A stretch of DNA of 64,000 nt, taken from positions 2,788,501-2,852,500 of the forward strand of contig NZ_LT629752.1 of assembly GCF_900105145.1 (NCBI RefSeq). The letters run 5' to 3'. The stretch is from Polaribacter sp. KT25b. Its GTDB lineage: Bacteria; Bacteroidota; Bacteroidia; Flavobacteriales; Flavobacteriaceae. The notes under the pieces were generated by a model that was not told the DNA's origin, searched no databases, and worked only from the letters and a program-made list of their open reading frames with translations. Positions 9,498 to 18,165 of this stretch are shown piece by piece. Both the position numbers and the translations under genes were made by a program. How positions within the stretch are numbered: the stretch's first letter is position 1; every line of letters starts with the position of its first letter.

Positions 9498-10589
9498 ATG
9501 ACATATAAAGAAACGCTATTTTTTATAGGCCAAAGTCTAACTATTAATCATAGCAAAGAAAATAAAGATGCTATTGAAAAACAATTGAAAGAAAACCCGG
9601 TTGATTGGGATGCTATTGTCAAAGTAAGTACTGGTCATTTTGTATTTCCTGCTTTATATTGTAATTTAAAACGCGCCCACTTTTTACACTATCTCCCCGA
9701 AGATTTGGTCAATTATATGGTGCATATTACGGACTTAAACAGAGCTCGTAACCAAAAAATCATAGACCAAGCCAAAGAAATTAACGAGCTGCTCTTAGCC
9801 AACAACATCACCCCTATTTTTCTAAAAGGTACAGGTAATTTACTAGAAGGCTTGTATGAAGATATTGGAGAACGCATGGTGGGTGATATTGACTTTATTG
9901 TTTCAAGGGATGAATACCTAAAAACAATCTCTACATTAGATAAAAATAATTACAAAATCATAAAAGAGAGTGACAATTACAGAACCTTCCATTGGCATTA
10001 CCCTGCTTTGGTAAATCCTGAAAAAATTGGAGCCGTTGAAGTGCACAATAAAATTCTTAAAAAGCCTTATGATTATCTTTTAGATAATAACATCCTGAAA
10101 AAGGATCTAATTAAAAAGCAGGAAACCCACTTTTTATCTACTAAAAATAAACTATTAAATGCAATACTCCCAAAAATCATAAATGATCATTTATATTATT
10201 CTCAAAATATTTCATTAAGAACAATGTACGATGTTTTTTTAATTTCTAAAATTGAAGAATCACAAATTGATATAAAAAATAAAGCTATATTTAAAAAATT
10301 TAATAGTGTCTTAGGATGTATCCAAATGGTTTTAAATTGTTCTGAAACTATAAAAATAGAGAAAACAAAAGGTTTGGAAAATTATAAAAGAAACTATATA
10401 TCACGATTAGGCAACTCAAAAAAAGTAAAAATCAAATCTGATATTATCGACTATCTAATAAAATATAGAGAAAAGATGTTCATCCTAAAAATGGCATTTT
10501 ATGATCCTGAATACAAGAATTTTGTACTCAAAGAATTAGCTAAAATCAATTTTTACAAAAAACTGTTAGGCTTCAAATCGACAATTTAG
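9498..10589 (+). CDS. Nucleotidyltransferase-like protein (uncharacterised NTP_transf_5 type)
   Basis: 363 residues. A nucleotidyltransferase core is visible around residues 110-140: FLKGTGNLLEGLYEDIGERM followed by GDIDFIV, where the two aspartates fit the metal-binding DxD of the Pol-beta fold. The rest is helical without known motifs. Proteins of this type occur in polysaccharide loci, but the nucleotide, the target and whether it is an enzyme are unknown. It starts 11 bp after the CpsB-like gene and is likely co-transcribed. A family of inverted repeats begins about 70 bp after its stop. Confidence 0.65.
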   Translation: MTYKETLFFIGQSLTINHSKENKDAIEKQLKENPVDWDAIVKVSTGHFVFPALYCNLKRAHFLHYLPEDLVNYMVHITDLNRARNQKIIDQAKEINELLLANNITPIFLKGTGNLLEGLYEDIGERMVGDIDFIVSRDEYLKTISTLDKNNYKIIKESDNYRTFHWHYPALVNPEKIGAVEVHNKILKKPYDYLLDNNILKKDLIKKQETHFLSTKNKLLNAILPKIINDHLYYSQNISLRTMYDVFLISKIEESQIDIKNKAIFKKFNSVLGCIQMVLNCSETIKIEKTKGLENYKRNYISRLGNSKKVKIKSDIIDYLIKYREKMFILKMAFYDPEYKNFVLKELAKINFYKKLLGFKSTI

Positions 10590-10660
10590 TGCTAACCAAC
10601 GTCTTATTTCTGGCAACATATGTAAGCAAATAAACACTTGTTTACTTCTGAAAGTTCCCA

Positions 10661-11253
10661 CTATCATTCCAAAATGATTTTTTTTTTAAGAGATTCCCGA
10701 ATCTCATTATAAGTAACACATGTCATTCCGAAATGAGCTTTTTCAGCGATTGAGGAATCTTCTTTGTTAACTACAATACTTCTTACAAACAACTCTAATT
10801 TATGAGATTTCTCGTCGTTCGTACCTCGCTCTGTCGAAATGACTTTTGGGTAACGCCTGTCATTCCGAAATGAGCTTTTCAGCGATTGAGGAATCTTCTT
10901 TGTTAACTACAATACTTCTTACAAGCAACTACAATTCATAAGATTTCTCATCACTCGTTCCTCGCTCTGTCGAAATGACAATTAAGTCTCACATGTCATT
11001 CCGAAATGAGCTTTTTCAGCGATTGAGGAATCTTCTTTGTTAACTACAATACTTCTTACAAACAACTCTAATTTATAAGATTTCTCGTCGTTCGTACCTC
11101 GCTCTGTCGAAATGACAATTGAGTCTCACATGTCATTCCGAAATGAGCTTTTTCAGCGAATGAGGAATCTTCTTTGTTAACTACAATACTTCTTACAAAC
11201 AACTCTAATTTATGAGATTTCTCGTCGTTCGTACCTCGCTCTGTCGAAATGAC
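10661..11253. repeat. Four tandem ~122-bp inverted-ended repeats plus one half element
   Basis: Full units lie at 10722-10843, 10859-10979, 10995-11116 and 11132-11253, a period of about 137 bp. Each begins GTCATTCCGAAATGAG and ends CTCTGTCGAAATGAC, so the ends form an imperfect inverted repeat (GTCATTCCGA against GTCATTTCGA). Inside are GATTGAGGAATCT and its counterpart AGATTTCTCGTC around an AT-rich spacer shared by most copies. A lone left half is at 10661-10709. The near identity of units 1, 3 and 4 points to recent duplication. The GIY-YIG gene begins 32 bp beyond the last unit. Confidence 0.92.
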
Positions 11254-11284
11254 ATTCGTTATTAAATAATAATAGGTGCATACC

Positions 11285-11584
11285 TCAAAAAACATCATGA
11301 TTCAGAAACTCCCAATCTGGATTAAAATTCGTGATTAGTATTCTTTTCTTCTCTCTTCTCCAGCCTTTTAATTCTTTTTCCCTTAAAATAGCAGCATTAA
11401 CGTCTTCAAATACTTCATAATATAATAAATAGTAACAATTGTACTTGCCTGCGAATGATTTTTTAGCATTTCTACTATCGAAATAATGTTGAGAAAGTCT
11501 TCTTTGAATGTCATTTGTTACTCCAACGTAAAGTACCGTTTTGTTTTTATTTGTAATTATATAGACAATATATTTTTTAAACAT
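11285..11584 (-). CDS. Solo GIY-YIG nuclease-domain protein embedded in repeats
   Basis: 99 residues, essentially one GIY-YIG domain. The signature appears as VYI at residues 7-9 and YVG at 19-21 (variants of GIY and YIG), followed by the arginine and histidine of DIQRRLSQH and the catalytic-type glutamate in LREKELKGW; NFNPDW closes the domain. This is the YhbQ/UPF0213-like small family found widely in Flavobacteriaceae. DNA cleavage is known for the fold; the role of this subfamily is not established. It has four full GTCATTCCGA-ended repeat units on its 3' side and four more on its 5' side, and no other gene within 700 bp. It may act on those repeats, as RAYT transposases do with REP elements (inference). 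Confidence 0.88.
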   Translation of the reverse strand: MFKKYIVYIITNKNKTVLYVGVTNDIQRRLSQHYFDSRNAKKSFAGKYNCYYLLYYEVFEDVNAAILREKELKGWRREKKRILITNFNPDWEFLNHDVF

Positions 11585-11682
11585 TATTAAAAATAATAAT
11601 TTTAGTTTAAATATTTATGGTTTATTGTCCCTTTTACTTCATTTTATCGAATGACCTTTAGAATTAATTATAAAGTAAAACA

Positions 11683-12268
11683 GCATTCCGAAATGAGCCT
11701 TTTAAGGCGATTGAGGAATCTTCTTTGTTAACTACAATACTTTTTATAAATAACTCTAATTCATAAGATTTCTCGGCGATCATTCTTCCCTCTGTCGAAA
11801 TGACATTTGGGTTTATAAAATAAAGTTAGTCTGTCATTCCGAAATGAGCTTTTTTAAGCGATTGAGGAATCCCATTAATAGCGACTCAAAATTATGAGAT
11901 TTCTCATCACTCGTTCCTCCCTCTGTCGAAATGACAATTAGATCACGCATGTCATTCCGAAATGAGCTTTTCAGCGATTGAGGAATCTTCTTTGTTAACT
12001 ACAATACTTCTTACAAACAACTACAATTCATAAGATTTCTCATCACTCGCTCCTCCCTCTGTCGAAATGACAATTAGATCACGCATGTCATTCCGAAATG
12101 AGCTTTTTTTTTAGCGATTGAGGAATCTTTACTGTTAGCAACTCTACTTACTATAAGTAAATCTAAATCATGAGATTTCTCGTCGCTCGTGCCTCGCTCT
12201 GTCGAAATGACTTTTAGGTCTAGCATGTCATTCCGAAATGAGTTTTATCAGCAATTTCCGAATCTCCT
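11683..12268. repeat. Four more inverted-ended repeats plus one half element
   Basis: Full units are at 11683-11804, 11833-11935 (short spacer), 11951-12071 and 12087-12211, followed by a left half at 12227-12268. They have the same GTCATTCCGAAATGAG and GTCGAAATGAC ends and the same orientation as the four units on the other side of the GIY-YIG gene. Confidence 0.92.
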
Positions 12269-12315
12269 ATTAATAAATTCTCAACATCACTCTAACAAAC
12301 ATCTCTAAAATAAAA

Positions 12316-12340
12316 AAAGGAAGCAATTTGCTCCCTTTCC
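12316..12340 (-). terminator. Terminator after the Wzc-type kinase gene
   Basis: On the minus strand a stem AAAGGGAGC pairs with GCTTCCTTT (one G-T pair) around a 5-nt loop and continues into a T run. It lies just after the kinase stop and marks the end of the polysaccharide operon. Confidence 0.8.
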
Positions 12341-12347
12341 TATAATT

Positions 12348-14756
12348 TTAACTTAAAATCCTTTTATACCACGGTTTTTTAACCCGTTCTACATACGCGT
12401 TACCATAACCATAACCATAACCATAACCATAACCATAACCATAACCTCTTGTCATATCGGTATCGTTTAGCACAATGGCCATGTTTGGCAATTTCTGCTC
12501 TCTGTATAGAGTTTGCGCTATGTTTAACATACGCTTATCTAAATAATTGGCTCTTGTAACATATAAAAACATATCTGCATATTTCGCCACCAATAGCGTA
12601 TCTGTTACTAAATTAACAGGAGCTGTATCGATAATGATATAATCATAATCTTTTTTAACCTGCTCAAATAAATCTTTCACTCTATCACTTAACAATAACT
12701 CCGCCGGATTCGGTGGAATCACACCAGATGATAAAATATCTAAGCCTTTAATTTCTGGAATGGAAAACTTAATCTCATCTATAGATATCTTATCATTGGT
12801 GATATAATTGGTAATACCTTTTCTTTCTGCGATACCCAAATATTCGGTAACCTTAGGAGCTCTTAAATCTAATCCTACTAACAGTACCTTTTTATTAGAT
12901 AAAGACAAAGCGGCAGCTAAATTGATAGAAATAAAAGATTTCCCTTCTCCACTGGTGGTAGAAGTTACAAAAACAGTTTGCCCTAAACCATCCGTTTTCG
13001 ATGACAACATAAAATCAAGATTGGTACGAATTAAACGAAAGGATTCTGCTGTACTCGTCCTTGAATCATTACCGATCACTACCTTAGCATCCGTTTCAGA
13101 GTGCGGCACATCACCAATAAAAGGGATGCTGGTCAATTGCTCGATATCTTTTCTTGAATGAATCTTCGTGTCTAAAACATTTTTTACATACACAAAAAGA
13201 AAAGGAATTAGCAAGCCAATAACTAATGCGGCTAAATACACTATTTTCTTTTTTGGTGAAACAGGCACCCCATTACTGTAGGCATAATCTATAATTTTCG
13301 CATTAGGCACGGTAACTGCCAATGAAATGGCGGTTTCTTCTTTTTTCTTTAACAAATACGAATACAACTCTGCATAAATTTGTTTCTGTCTTTCAATATC
13401 AATCATTCCTCGCTCTATCAAAGGGATACTTGCTGTTTTTGCACCAACCTTTGATGCTTCTGTATTTAACTGCTGCAACTGAATTTCTAAGGACTTTTTT
13501 AAATTGTCTAAACTGGCTAATAAGTTTTTATTGAGGGTTGAAATTTGACTTTGAATTTCAATCAATTGGGGGTTCTTTTCTCCTGCAGTGACCAATAATT
13601 TATTTCTTTGCATCACCAATTCATTATAACTCATGATAGCTGTAGAAATACTAGCATCCGTAAAGCCCAAATTGGTAGGTAAGACATCATACTCTTCAGA
13701 TTGCTTGATTAATTTCTTTTGAATCCAATCCGCCAAACTCAATTCACTTTTAAGCGTAACTATTTGTTGATTGTTCATGGAAACCGCCTCTAATGCAAGT
13801 TCTCCTTCTGCAGACAACCCAGTAATACCAAACTTTGTTTTATAGGATTTTACATTATCCTGTATCAATGCCAAATCATTCCCTACACTTAATAAACGAT
13901 CTTCAATAAACACTTTGGTTTTGGTAGAAACAATATTTTTATCTTTAATGGCATCTATATTATATTGTATCACTAATTCATCAAGTATATCTTCAATCTT
14001 AGGTTTTAAAGCTCCTTGTAAACTCATAATTAAAACGCTAGAATTCTTATCCACACTGCTAATACTTATTTTACCTCTATAAGTATCAATAACATTGTTT
14101 CTATTAGAAAGTTTAATTAATAAGTTTAATTCTCTTAAATCTTCTTTTGAGTATTTATCAAATAACTCCGACGGCATCAATTTAAACTGACCAATTTCAG
14201 AATTTATCAATTCATCAAGTTTCGTTGTTAAAATCAAATTACCTTCTAAATCTTGTAATTCTATATCTTTGGAATCTTTGAAAATAAGCTTAAAAATAGT
14301 GTCTTTATCTCTAAAATCTTTATTTTTTTTTATAATATTTATCTCAATAGGTGTTTGATCATAAAGTTCACTTAATTTCACTCTACCCTCTTTAAAATAT
14401 GAAATTGTTAATTTTAAAGAATCAACTACATTTCCGATAATTTTACGCGATTTTAAAATTTCAATTTCATTGTCCGTATTGTTAGCAGACCCCCCACCAA
14501 TAATCCCTAGATCTTCAAAAGCAGCCAATTCTGCAGAAACTCCTGACTTATTATTATCCTTTATCATAATAGAAGTAGTAGCATTGTACTGAGGAGTAGT
14601 ATACCGTAAATATATAAAAGCCAATGATAGTGCCAAAATACTTCCAATTAGAAACCATTTCCAATGGGTGAGATATTTTTCTAATTCTTCTCTAATATTT
14701 AAGGTCTCAGAAGTTTCTAATCGGTTGGAAAACTCTTTTTCGTTATTTTCTTGCAT
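12348..14756 (-). CDS. Wzc-type polysaccharide co-polymerase / tyrosine autokinase
   Basis: 802 residues, typical of a fused Wzz plus BY-kinase protein. An N-terminal Wzz domain has a membrane segment near residues 34-52. A long coiled-coil periplasmic part follows, then a second membrane segment near 505-525. The cytoplasmic kinase has Walker A TSGEGKSFISINLAA (about 600), Walker A' LLVGLDLRAPK and Walker B DYIIIDTAP. The C-terminus is a tyrosine cluster of seven Gly-Tyr pairs encoded by a 6-bp microsatellite (12402-12446). Such proteins control chain length and drive export with a Wza-type outer-membrane protein, cycling through tyrosine phosphorylation. The Wza-like gene lies 2 bp upstream, and a CpsB-type phosphatase is 3 kb away. 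Confidence 0.93.
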   Translation of the reverse strand: MQENNEKEFSNRLETSETLNIREELEKYLTHWKWFLIGSILALSLAFIYLRYTTPQYNATTSIMIKDNNKSGVSAELAAFEDLGIIGGGSANNTDNEIEILKSRKIIGNVVDSLKLTISYFKEGRVKLSELYDQTPIEINIIKKNKDFRDKDTIFKLIFKDSKDIELQDLEGNLILTTKLDELINSEIGQFKLMPSELFDKYSKEDLRELNLLIKLSNRNNVIDTYRGKISISSVDKNSSVLIMSLQGALKPKIEDILDELVIQYNIDAIKDKNIVSTKTKVFIEDRLLSVGNDLALIQDNVKSYKTKFGITGLSAEGELALEAVSMNNQQIVTLKSELSLADWIQKKLIKQSEEYDVLPTNLGFTDASISTAIMSYNELVMQRNKLLVTAGEKNPQLIEIQSQISTLNKNLLASLDNLKKSLEIQLQQLNTEASKVGAKTASIPLIERGMIDIERQKQIYAELYSYLLKKKEETAISLAVTVPNAKIIDYAYSNGVPVSPKKKIVYLAALVIGLLIPFLFVYVKNVLDTKIHSRKDIEQLTSIPFIGDVPHSETDAKVVIGNDSRTSTAESFRLIRTNLDFMLSSKTDGLGQTVFVTSTTSGEGKSFISINLAAALSLSNKKVLLVGLDLRAPKVTEYLGIAERKGITNYITNDKISIDEIKFSIPEIKGLDILSSGVIPPNPAELLLSDRVKDLFEQVKKDYDYIIIDTAPVNLVTDTLLVAKYADMFLYVTRANYLDKRMLNIAQTLYREQKLPNMAIVLNDTDMTRGYGYGYGYGYGYGYGNAYVERVKKPWYKRILS
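12402..12446 (-). repeat. Hexanucleotide microsatellite coding the Gly-Tyr tail
   Basis: About 7.5 copies of ACCATA on the plus strand, read on the minus strand as alternating Gly and Tyr codons near the C-terminus of the tyrosine kinase. Because the unit is 6 bp, slippage would change the number of Gly-Tyr pairs without breaking the frame. Confidence 0.95.
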
Positions 14757-14758
14757 TG

Positions 14759-15532
14759 TTATCTTATGATTAGCGTTATGATTCCAATAAGCAGACTTGT
14801 GACAGAAATAATTAAGCTCGTGTTTGAATTGGAGGATGCCGATTGAATAGAGGCATAATTTTGTTCTACATAGACCACATCATTTTGTTGTAAATAGTAT
14901 ACTGGTGAAGTAAATATGTTTTTAGACAACAAATCTACTCGATATTGTGTTTTTTTACCATTTTCTTCTCGTTGCACTAAAATGTTATTTCGTAAAGCAG
15001 AGATGTTTAAATCGCCTGCCAAACCAAGCGCTTCTAAGATGGTGATCCGTTCATTGGGTATGGTATAACTACCTGGATTACGAACAGCTCCTAACACCGT
15101 CACTTTGTAATTGGTAATCCGAACATTGATATTTGGATTTAAAATATAATCTGGGGCTAATTTATGTTTTAAAAATGCAATAAGCTCATCTCTGGTTAAG
15201 CCTCCTATTTTTAACTTCCCCAACACCGGAAAATCAATCTCTCCTTTGGTATCTACCAAATAGGTCTGCAGTTGAGGGGTACCAGTTGCTGTATTTGAAG
15301 TTGTAGCATAATTGACCGCTGCCAAATTAAAAGGCCTTACGGCTTCTGTATCTAAGGCAGTAATGGTAATCTGCAATACATCATCGGGTTTGATGATGGT
15401 TTTATAACTGTTAGACACTTTAGATTGATCTATTGCATCATTTTGAAAATAGACAATGTCTTTTTTAGACACACATGACGAAATCAAAACAATGGCAAAA
15501 ACAAAAAGGATATTATTACTTTTTTTACTCAT
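14759..15532 (-). CDS. Wza-type outer-membrane polysaccharide export lipoprotein
   Basis: 257 residues from the chosen start at 15532. A longer frame reaches 15685, but only the internal ATG gives a signal peptide directly at the N-terminus with lipobox ISSC. The polysaccharide export domain follows (KPDDVLQITITALD, DTKGEIDFPVLGKLKIGGLT), then SLBB-like repeats (NYKVTVLGAVRNPGSYTIP, QQNDVVYVEQ) and a C-terminal hydrophobic helix suited to the outer-membrane ring. It forms the export channel with the Wzc-type protein whose gene begins 2 bp downstream. A set of short inverted repeats lies upstream. Confidence 0.92.
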   Translation of the reverse strand: MSKKSNNILFVFAIVLISSCVSKKDIVYFQNDAIDQSKVSNSYKTIIKPDDVLQITITALDTEAVRPFNLAAVNYATTSNTATGTPQLQTYLVDTKGEIDFPVLGKLKIGGLTRDELIAFLKHKLAPDYILNPNINVRITNYKVTVLGAVRNPGSYTIPNERITILEALGLAGDLNISALRNNILVQREENGKKTQYRVDLLSKNIFTSPVYYLQQNDVVYVEQNYASIQSASSNSNTSLIISVTSLLIGIITLIIR

Positions 15533-15644
15533 ACTTATTTTTTTTGCTAAAATAACATAAATTTTAAAATACTTGCTAATTTTATCTACTTTAAGCGTTA
15601 GTATATCGAATCTCAGTTCGATTAATTTTGATTTTTTATCAAAA

Positions 15645-15876
15645 TTGTATCGAGAACATTTTTTGACTGTAAAGTAACCAATCATCTCGATACAAATTTA
15701 TTCCTACGTCATAAATTCACTCGATGTGACAACAACCCAAGCTGTCCGTTCGAGTGAATTTAACGAATGATAATGAGTGAAATTTGTATCGAGAACCATT
15801 ATTAGTTAAAAATCACCATAACATCTTGACAAAAAACCTTTAGCTTTCGAAAAAAAACTCTACTCGATGTGACAAT
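15645..15876. repeat. Cluster of short inverted repeats (TCGATACAA / ACTCGATGTGACAA)
   Basis: TTGTATCGAGA occurs at 15645 and 15784 and in reverse complement (TCTCGATACAA) near 15685. ATTCACTCGA near 15715 pairs with TCGAGTGAAT near 15750. CTCGATGTGACAA occurs near 15719 and again, one base shorter, near 15863. The cluster fills the 360-bp gap between the sugar-transferase and export genes. It is different from the GTCATTnCGA family but similar in style. Confidence 0.75.
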
Positions 15877-15892
15877 ACTACTTTCAAAACAA

Positions 15893-17284
15893 CTAAAAGG
15901 CATTTTCATCTTTCTTAAAAAACATCGACCAAGCGGTATTCACCACAATTTTTATATCCAAAAAGAAACTCCAGTTTTCAATATACCAGATATCTGCAAT
16001 AGCTCTATTTTCCATATCCCGAATGTATTTGGTTTCTCCTCGAAAGCCATTGATTTGCGCCCACCCTGTAACTCCTGGTTTGGCAAAGTGTCGCACCATA
16101 AATTTATCTACCAATACCCGGTACTCTTCTGTATGTTTCAACATGTGTGGTCTTGGGCCTACCAGCGACATATTATTTAAAAGCACGTTAAAAATCTGGG
16201 GTAGCTCATCAATGCTTGTTTTCCGCATAAAAGCCCCAAAGGATGTTACTCTGGTATCATTTTTTGTAGCTTGTTGCACATCGGAAGTCGCATTTACCGT
16301 CATACTTCTAAATTTAAAGCAATTGAAGGCTTTACCGTCTTTACCCGTTCTTTCTTGCACAAAAAACACAGGTCCCTTGCTCGTTAATTTAATAATGAGT
16401 GCAATAATTGGAAATAACCAAGAAAATAATACAATAACGATAACACTTGAAAAGACGACATCAAACATTCTTTTTAAAATCCGATTCGTAAAACTATTTA
16501 AAGGTTCACTACGCAATTTCATAATGGGGATATTTTGAATATAATCAATAGAGAAGGTTTGTGATAAATACTCAGAAAATTCAGGAATCACACGTACACG
16601 CATCATATGGTTATCTGCATATCTAAATAAATCATTGATGAGTTTACTTTGGTGATAAGGCAACGAGATAATAATTTCATCCACCGTATTCGCTTCTAAA
16701 AAAGAATTGATTTCAGACAATTTTCCTTTGTAATAATTTTTAATCTCTGTACTTACCTCGGCATCTGTATATAAACCTACTATTTTAAAACCATACTTGG
16801 GGTTTAAATAGATTTGATGCAGCAAGGAGATTATATTTTTATTCATCCCTACTAAAAGTATACTCCTTGAATTGTAGCCTTTTTTTCGAAAAGATTTTAC
16901 CTTAGAAAATGAAATAAACCGCCAAAGCAACAGAAACAAACTGAAAAAGAGCATGGAATACCCAAAAAAAAGCCTTGAAAACTTATAGTCTGTTACAAAA
17001 AAAATAAAACCTGCACTTAAAAAAATAAAAGTGAAAATGGCATAGACATTTTTTGCTAAAATTTTATAGGTAAACAAAATTCTCGGAATTTCATACAAAT
17101 CAAATTTTAAACAAATGGCTACCCATAGAACCGACCATCCTAGAACCAAGCTATTGTAAAAAAGAACATTCGGAATTTCACCATGAAACACCATATACTT
17201 TGCCAGCAAAAAAGAGCCGAATAGTAGTAAAACATCCACAAAGGAAAATAATACGGGTATAAATTTAGACTTTACTTTTATCAT
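15893..17284 (-). CDS. Polyprenyl-phosphate sugar-1-phosphate transferase (initiating transferase)
   Basis: 463 residues in the PssY/WcaJ-type layout. Four N-terminal membrane segments occupy residues 8-125, a nucleotide-binding-like middle domain follows (SILLVGMNKN), another hydrophobic helix lies near 275-300, and then the catalytic domain: KGPVFFVQERTGKDGKAFNC, FKFRSM, TSIDELPQIFNVL, MSLVGPRP and KPGVTGWAQINGFRG. It transfers a sugar phosphate from a UDP-sugar to undecaprenyl phosphate, starting each repeat unit at the inner membrane. The exact sugar cannot be read from sequence. It is separated from the Wza-like gene by a repeat-filled gap, so the two may not share every transcript. Confidence 0.93.
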   Translation of the reverse strand: MIKVKSKFIPVLFSFVDVLLLFGSFLLAKYMVFHGEIPNVLFYNSLVLGWSVLWVAICLKFDLYEIPRILFTYKILAKNVYAIFTFIFLSAGFIFFVTDYKFSRLFFGYSMLFFSLFLLLWRFISFSKVKSFRKKGYNSRSILLVGMNKNIISLLHQIYLNPKYGFKIVGLYTDAEVSTEIKNYYKGKLSEINSFLEANTVDEIIISLPYHQSKLINDLFRYADNHMMRVRVIPEFSEYLSQTFSIDYIQNIPIMKLRSEPLNSFTNRILKRMFDVVFSSVIVIVLFSWLFPIIALIIKLTSKGPVFFVQERTGKDGKAFNCFKFRSMTVNATSDVQQATKNDTRVTSFGAFMRKTSIDELPQIFNVLLNNMSLVGPRPHMLKHTEEYRVLVDKFMVRHFAKPGVTGWAQINGFRGETKYIRDMENRAIADIWYIENWSFFLDIKIVVNTAWSMFFKKDENAF

Positions 17285-17404
17285 ATTTTTTTTTTAGCAA
17301 TTTATAAATAGATTTTTTTATCTTGTACGCCTAGTGAGAACTTTCACATCCACAAAATTTGCGATGCTTCATGCTCATAAACTGGAAGTTAAATTCACAA
17401 GCCC

Positions 17405-18163
17405 TTAATAATTCTTTATTTTCGTAATTAAATATTGTTTTACTTTTCGTAAAATCTTAAAAAAGAGCGTAAACACCCCTAACAGCTGCTTTTTTTTAAT
17501 AATATCCAAATCTTCCGAGGATTTTTTCTTTTGCAATTTCAGGGTGGTACTTTTTCCTCCTAAGCGCATTTTTACGAGCCAATCCTTTAAAAAGTATTTT
17601 TTAATGCTTTCCTCTTGAAACCATCGCAAAGAAATTTCATAGTCACTGGCAATATGGTAGGATTCATCATACAAACCGTAGGTGGAGAAAACTTCTTTTT
17701 TCACATAAATAGTGGTGTGCAAAGGTATCCAACCAAAATTTAAATACTTTTTTTTAAAAGGTTTTGACTTATATATTCTTTTGACTTTTTTGATATTTTC
17801 TCGTTCTACATACATTCCGTTGGCATACAACAAATCGGTATTTGAGGTTTTAAAAGAATTGGCTATTTTTTCAACGGTAGTGGTTTCATAAAATAAATCA
17901 TCAGAATGTAAAATACCAATCACATCACCCGTGGCTGCTTTAATCCCTTTATTCAAGGCATTGTACAAACCCTTGTCTTTTTCGGAAAGAAAATAGCCTA
18001 ATTGAGGAATAAAAGGCTTTATAATATCAAGAGTTCCATCAGTAGACCCGCCATCTATGACGATATGTTCTATGTTTGTATACGACTGGCTTAGTACTGA
18101 TTTGATACAACTCTCGATAAATGCTGCATTATTATATACTATCGTTATAATTGAAACCTTCAT
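17405..18163 (-). CDS. Glycosyltransferase family 2
   Basis: 252 residues of the GT-A fold, with SIITIVYNNAAFIESCIKSV at the N-terminus, VIDGGSTDGT and the metal-binding GILHSDDLFYE (SDD). The C-terminal third is lysine-rich without a membrane anchor. It should add one sugar to the lipid-linked repeat unit on the cytoplasmic face. The upstream glycosyltransferase gene ends 2 bp before its start, indicating one operon. Confidence 0.9.
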   Translation of the reverse strand: MKVSIITIVYNNAAFIESCIKSVLSQSYTNIEHIVIDGGSTDGTLDIIKPFIPQLGYFLSEKDKGLYNALNKGIKAATGDVIGILHSDDLFYETTTVEKIANSFKTSNTDLLYANGMYVERENIKKVKRIYKSKPFKKKYLNFGWIPLHTTIYVKKEVFSTYGLYDESYHIASDYEISLRWFQEESIKKYFLKDWLVKMRLGGKSTTLKLQKKKSSEDLDIIKKKQLLGVFTLFFKILRKVKQYLITKIKNY

Positions 18164-18165
18164 AG

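Noticed and set aside
11068..11298. 76-codon minus-strand ORF
   Set aside because: It is made almost wholly of repeat sequence and overlaps the end of the GIY-YIG gene.
10661..12268. CRISPR-like regular repeats
   Set aside because: The period of ~137 bp comes from duplication of whole inverted-ended units with shared spacers; there are no short unique spacers, no leader and no cas genes.
15533..15685. N-terminal extension of the Wza-like lipoprotein
   Set aside because: It would bury the lipoprotein signal peptide 50 residues inside the protein; the ATG at 15532 puts the lipobox in the right place.
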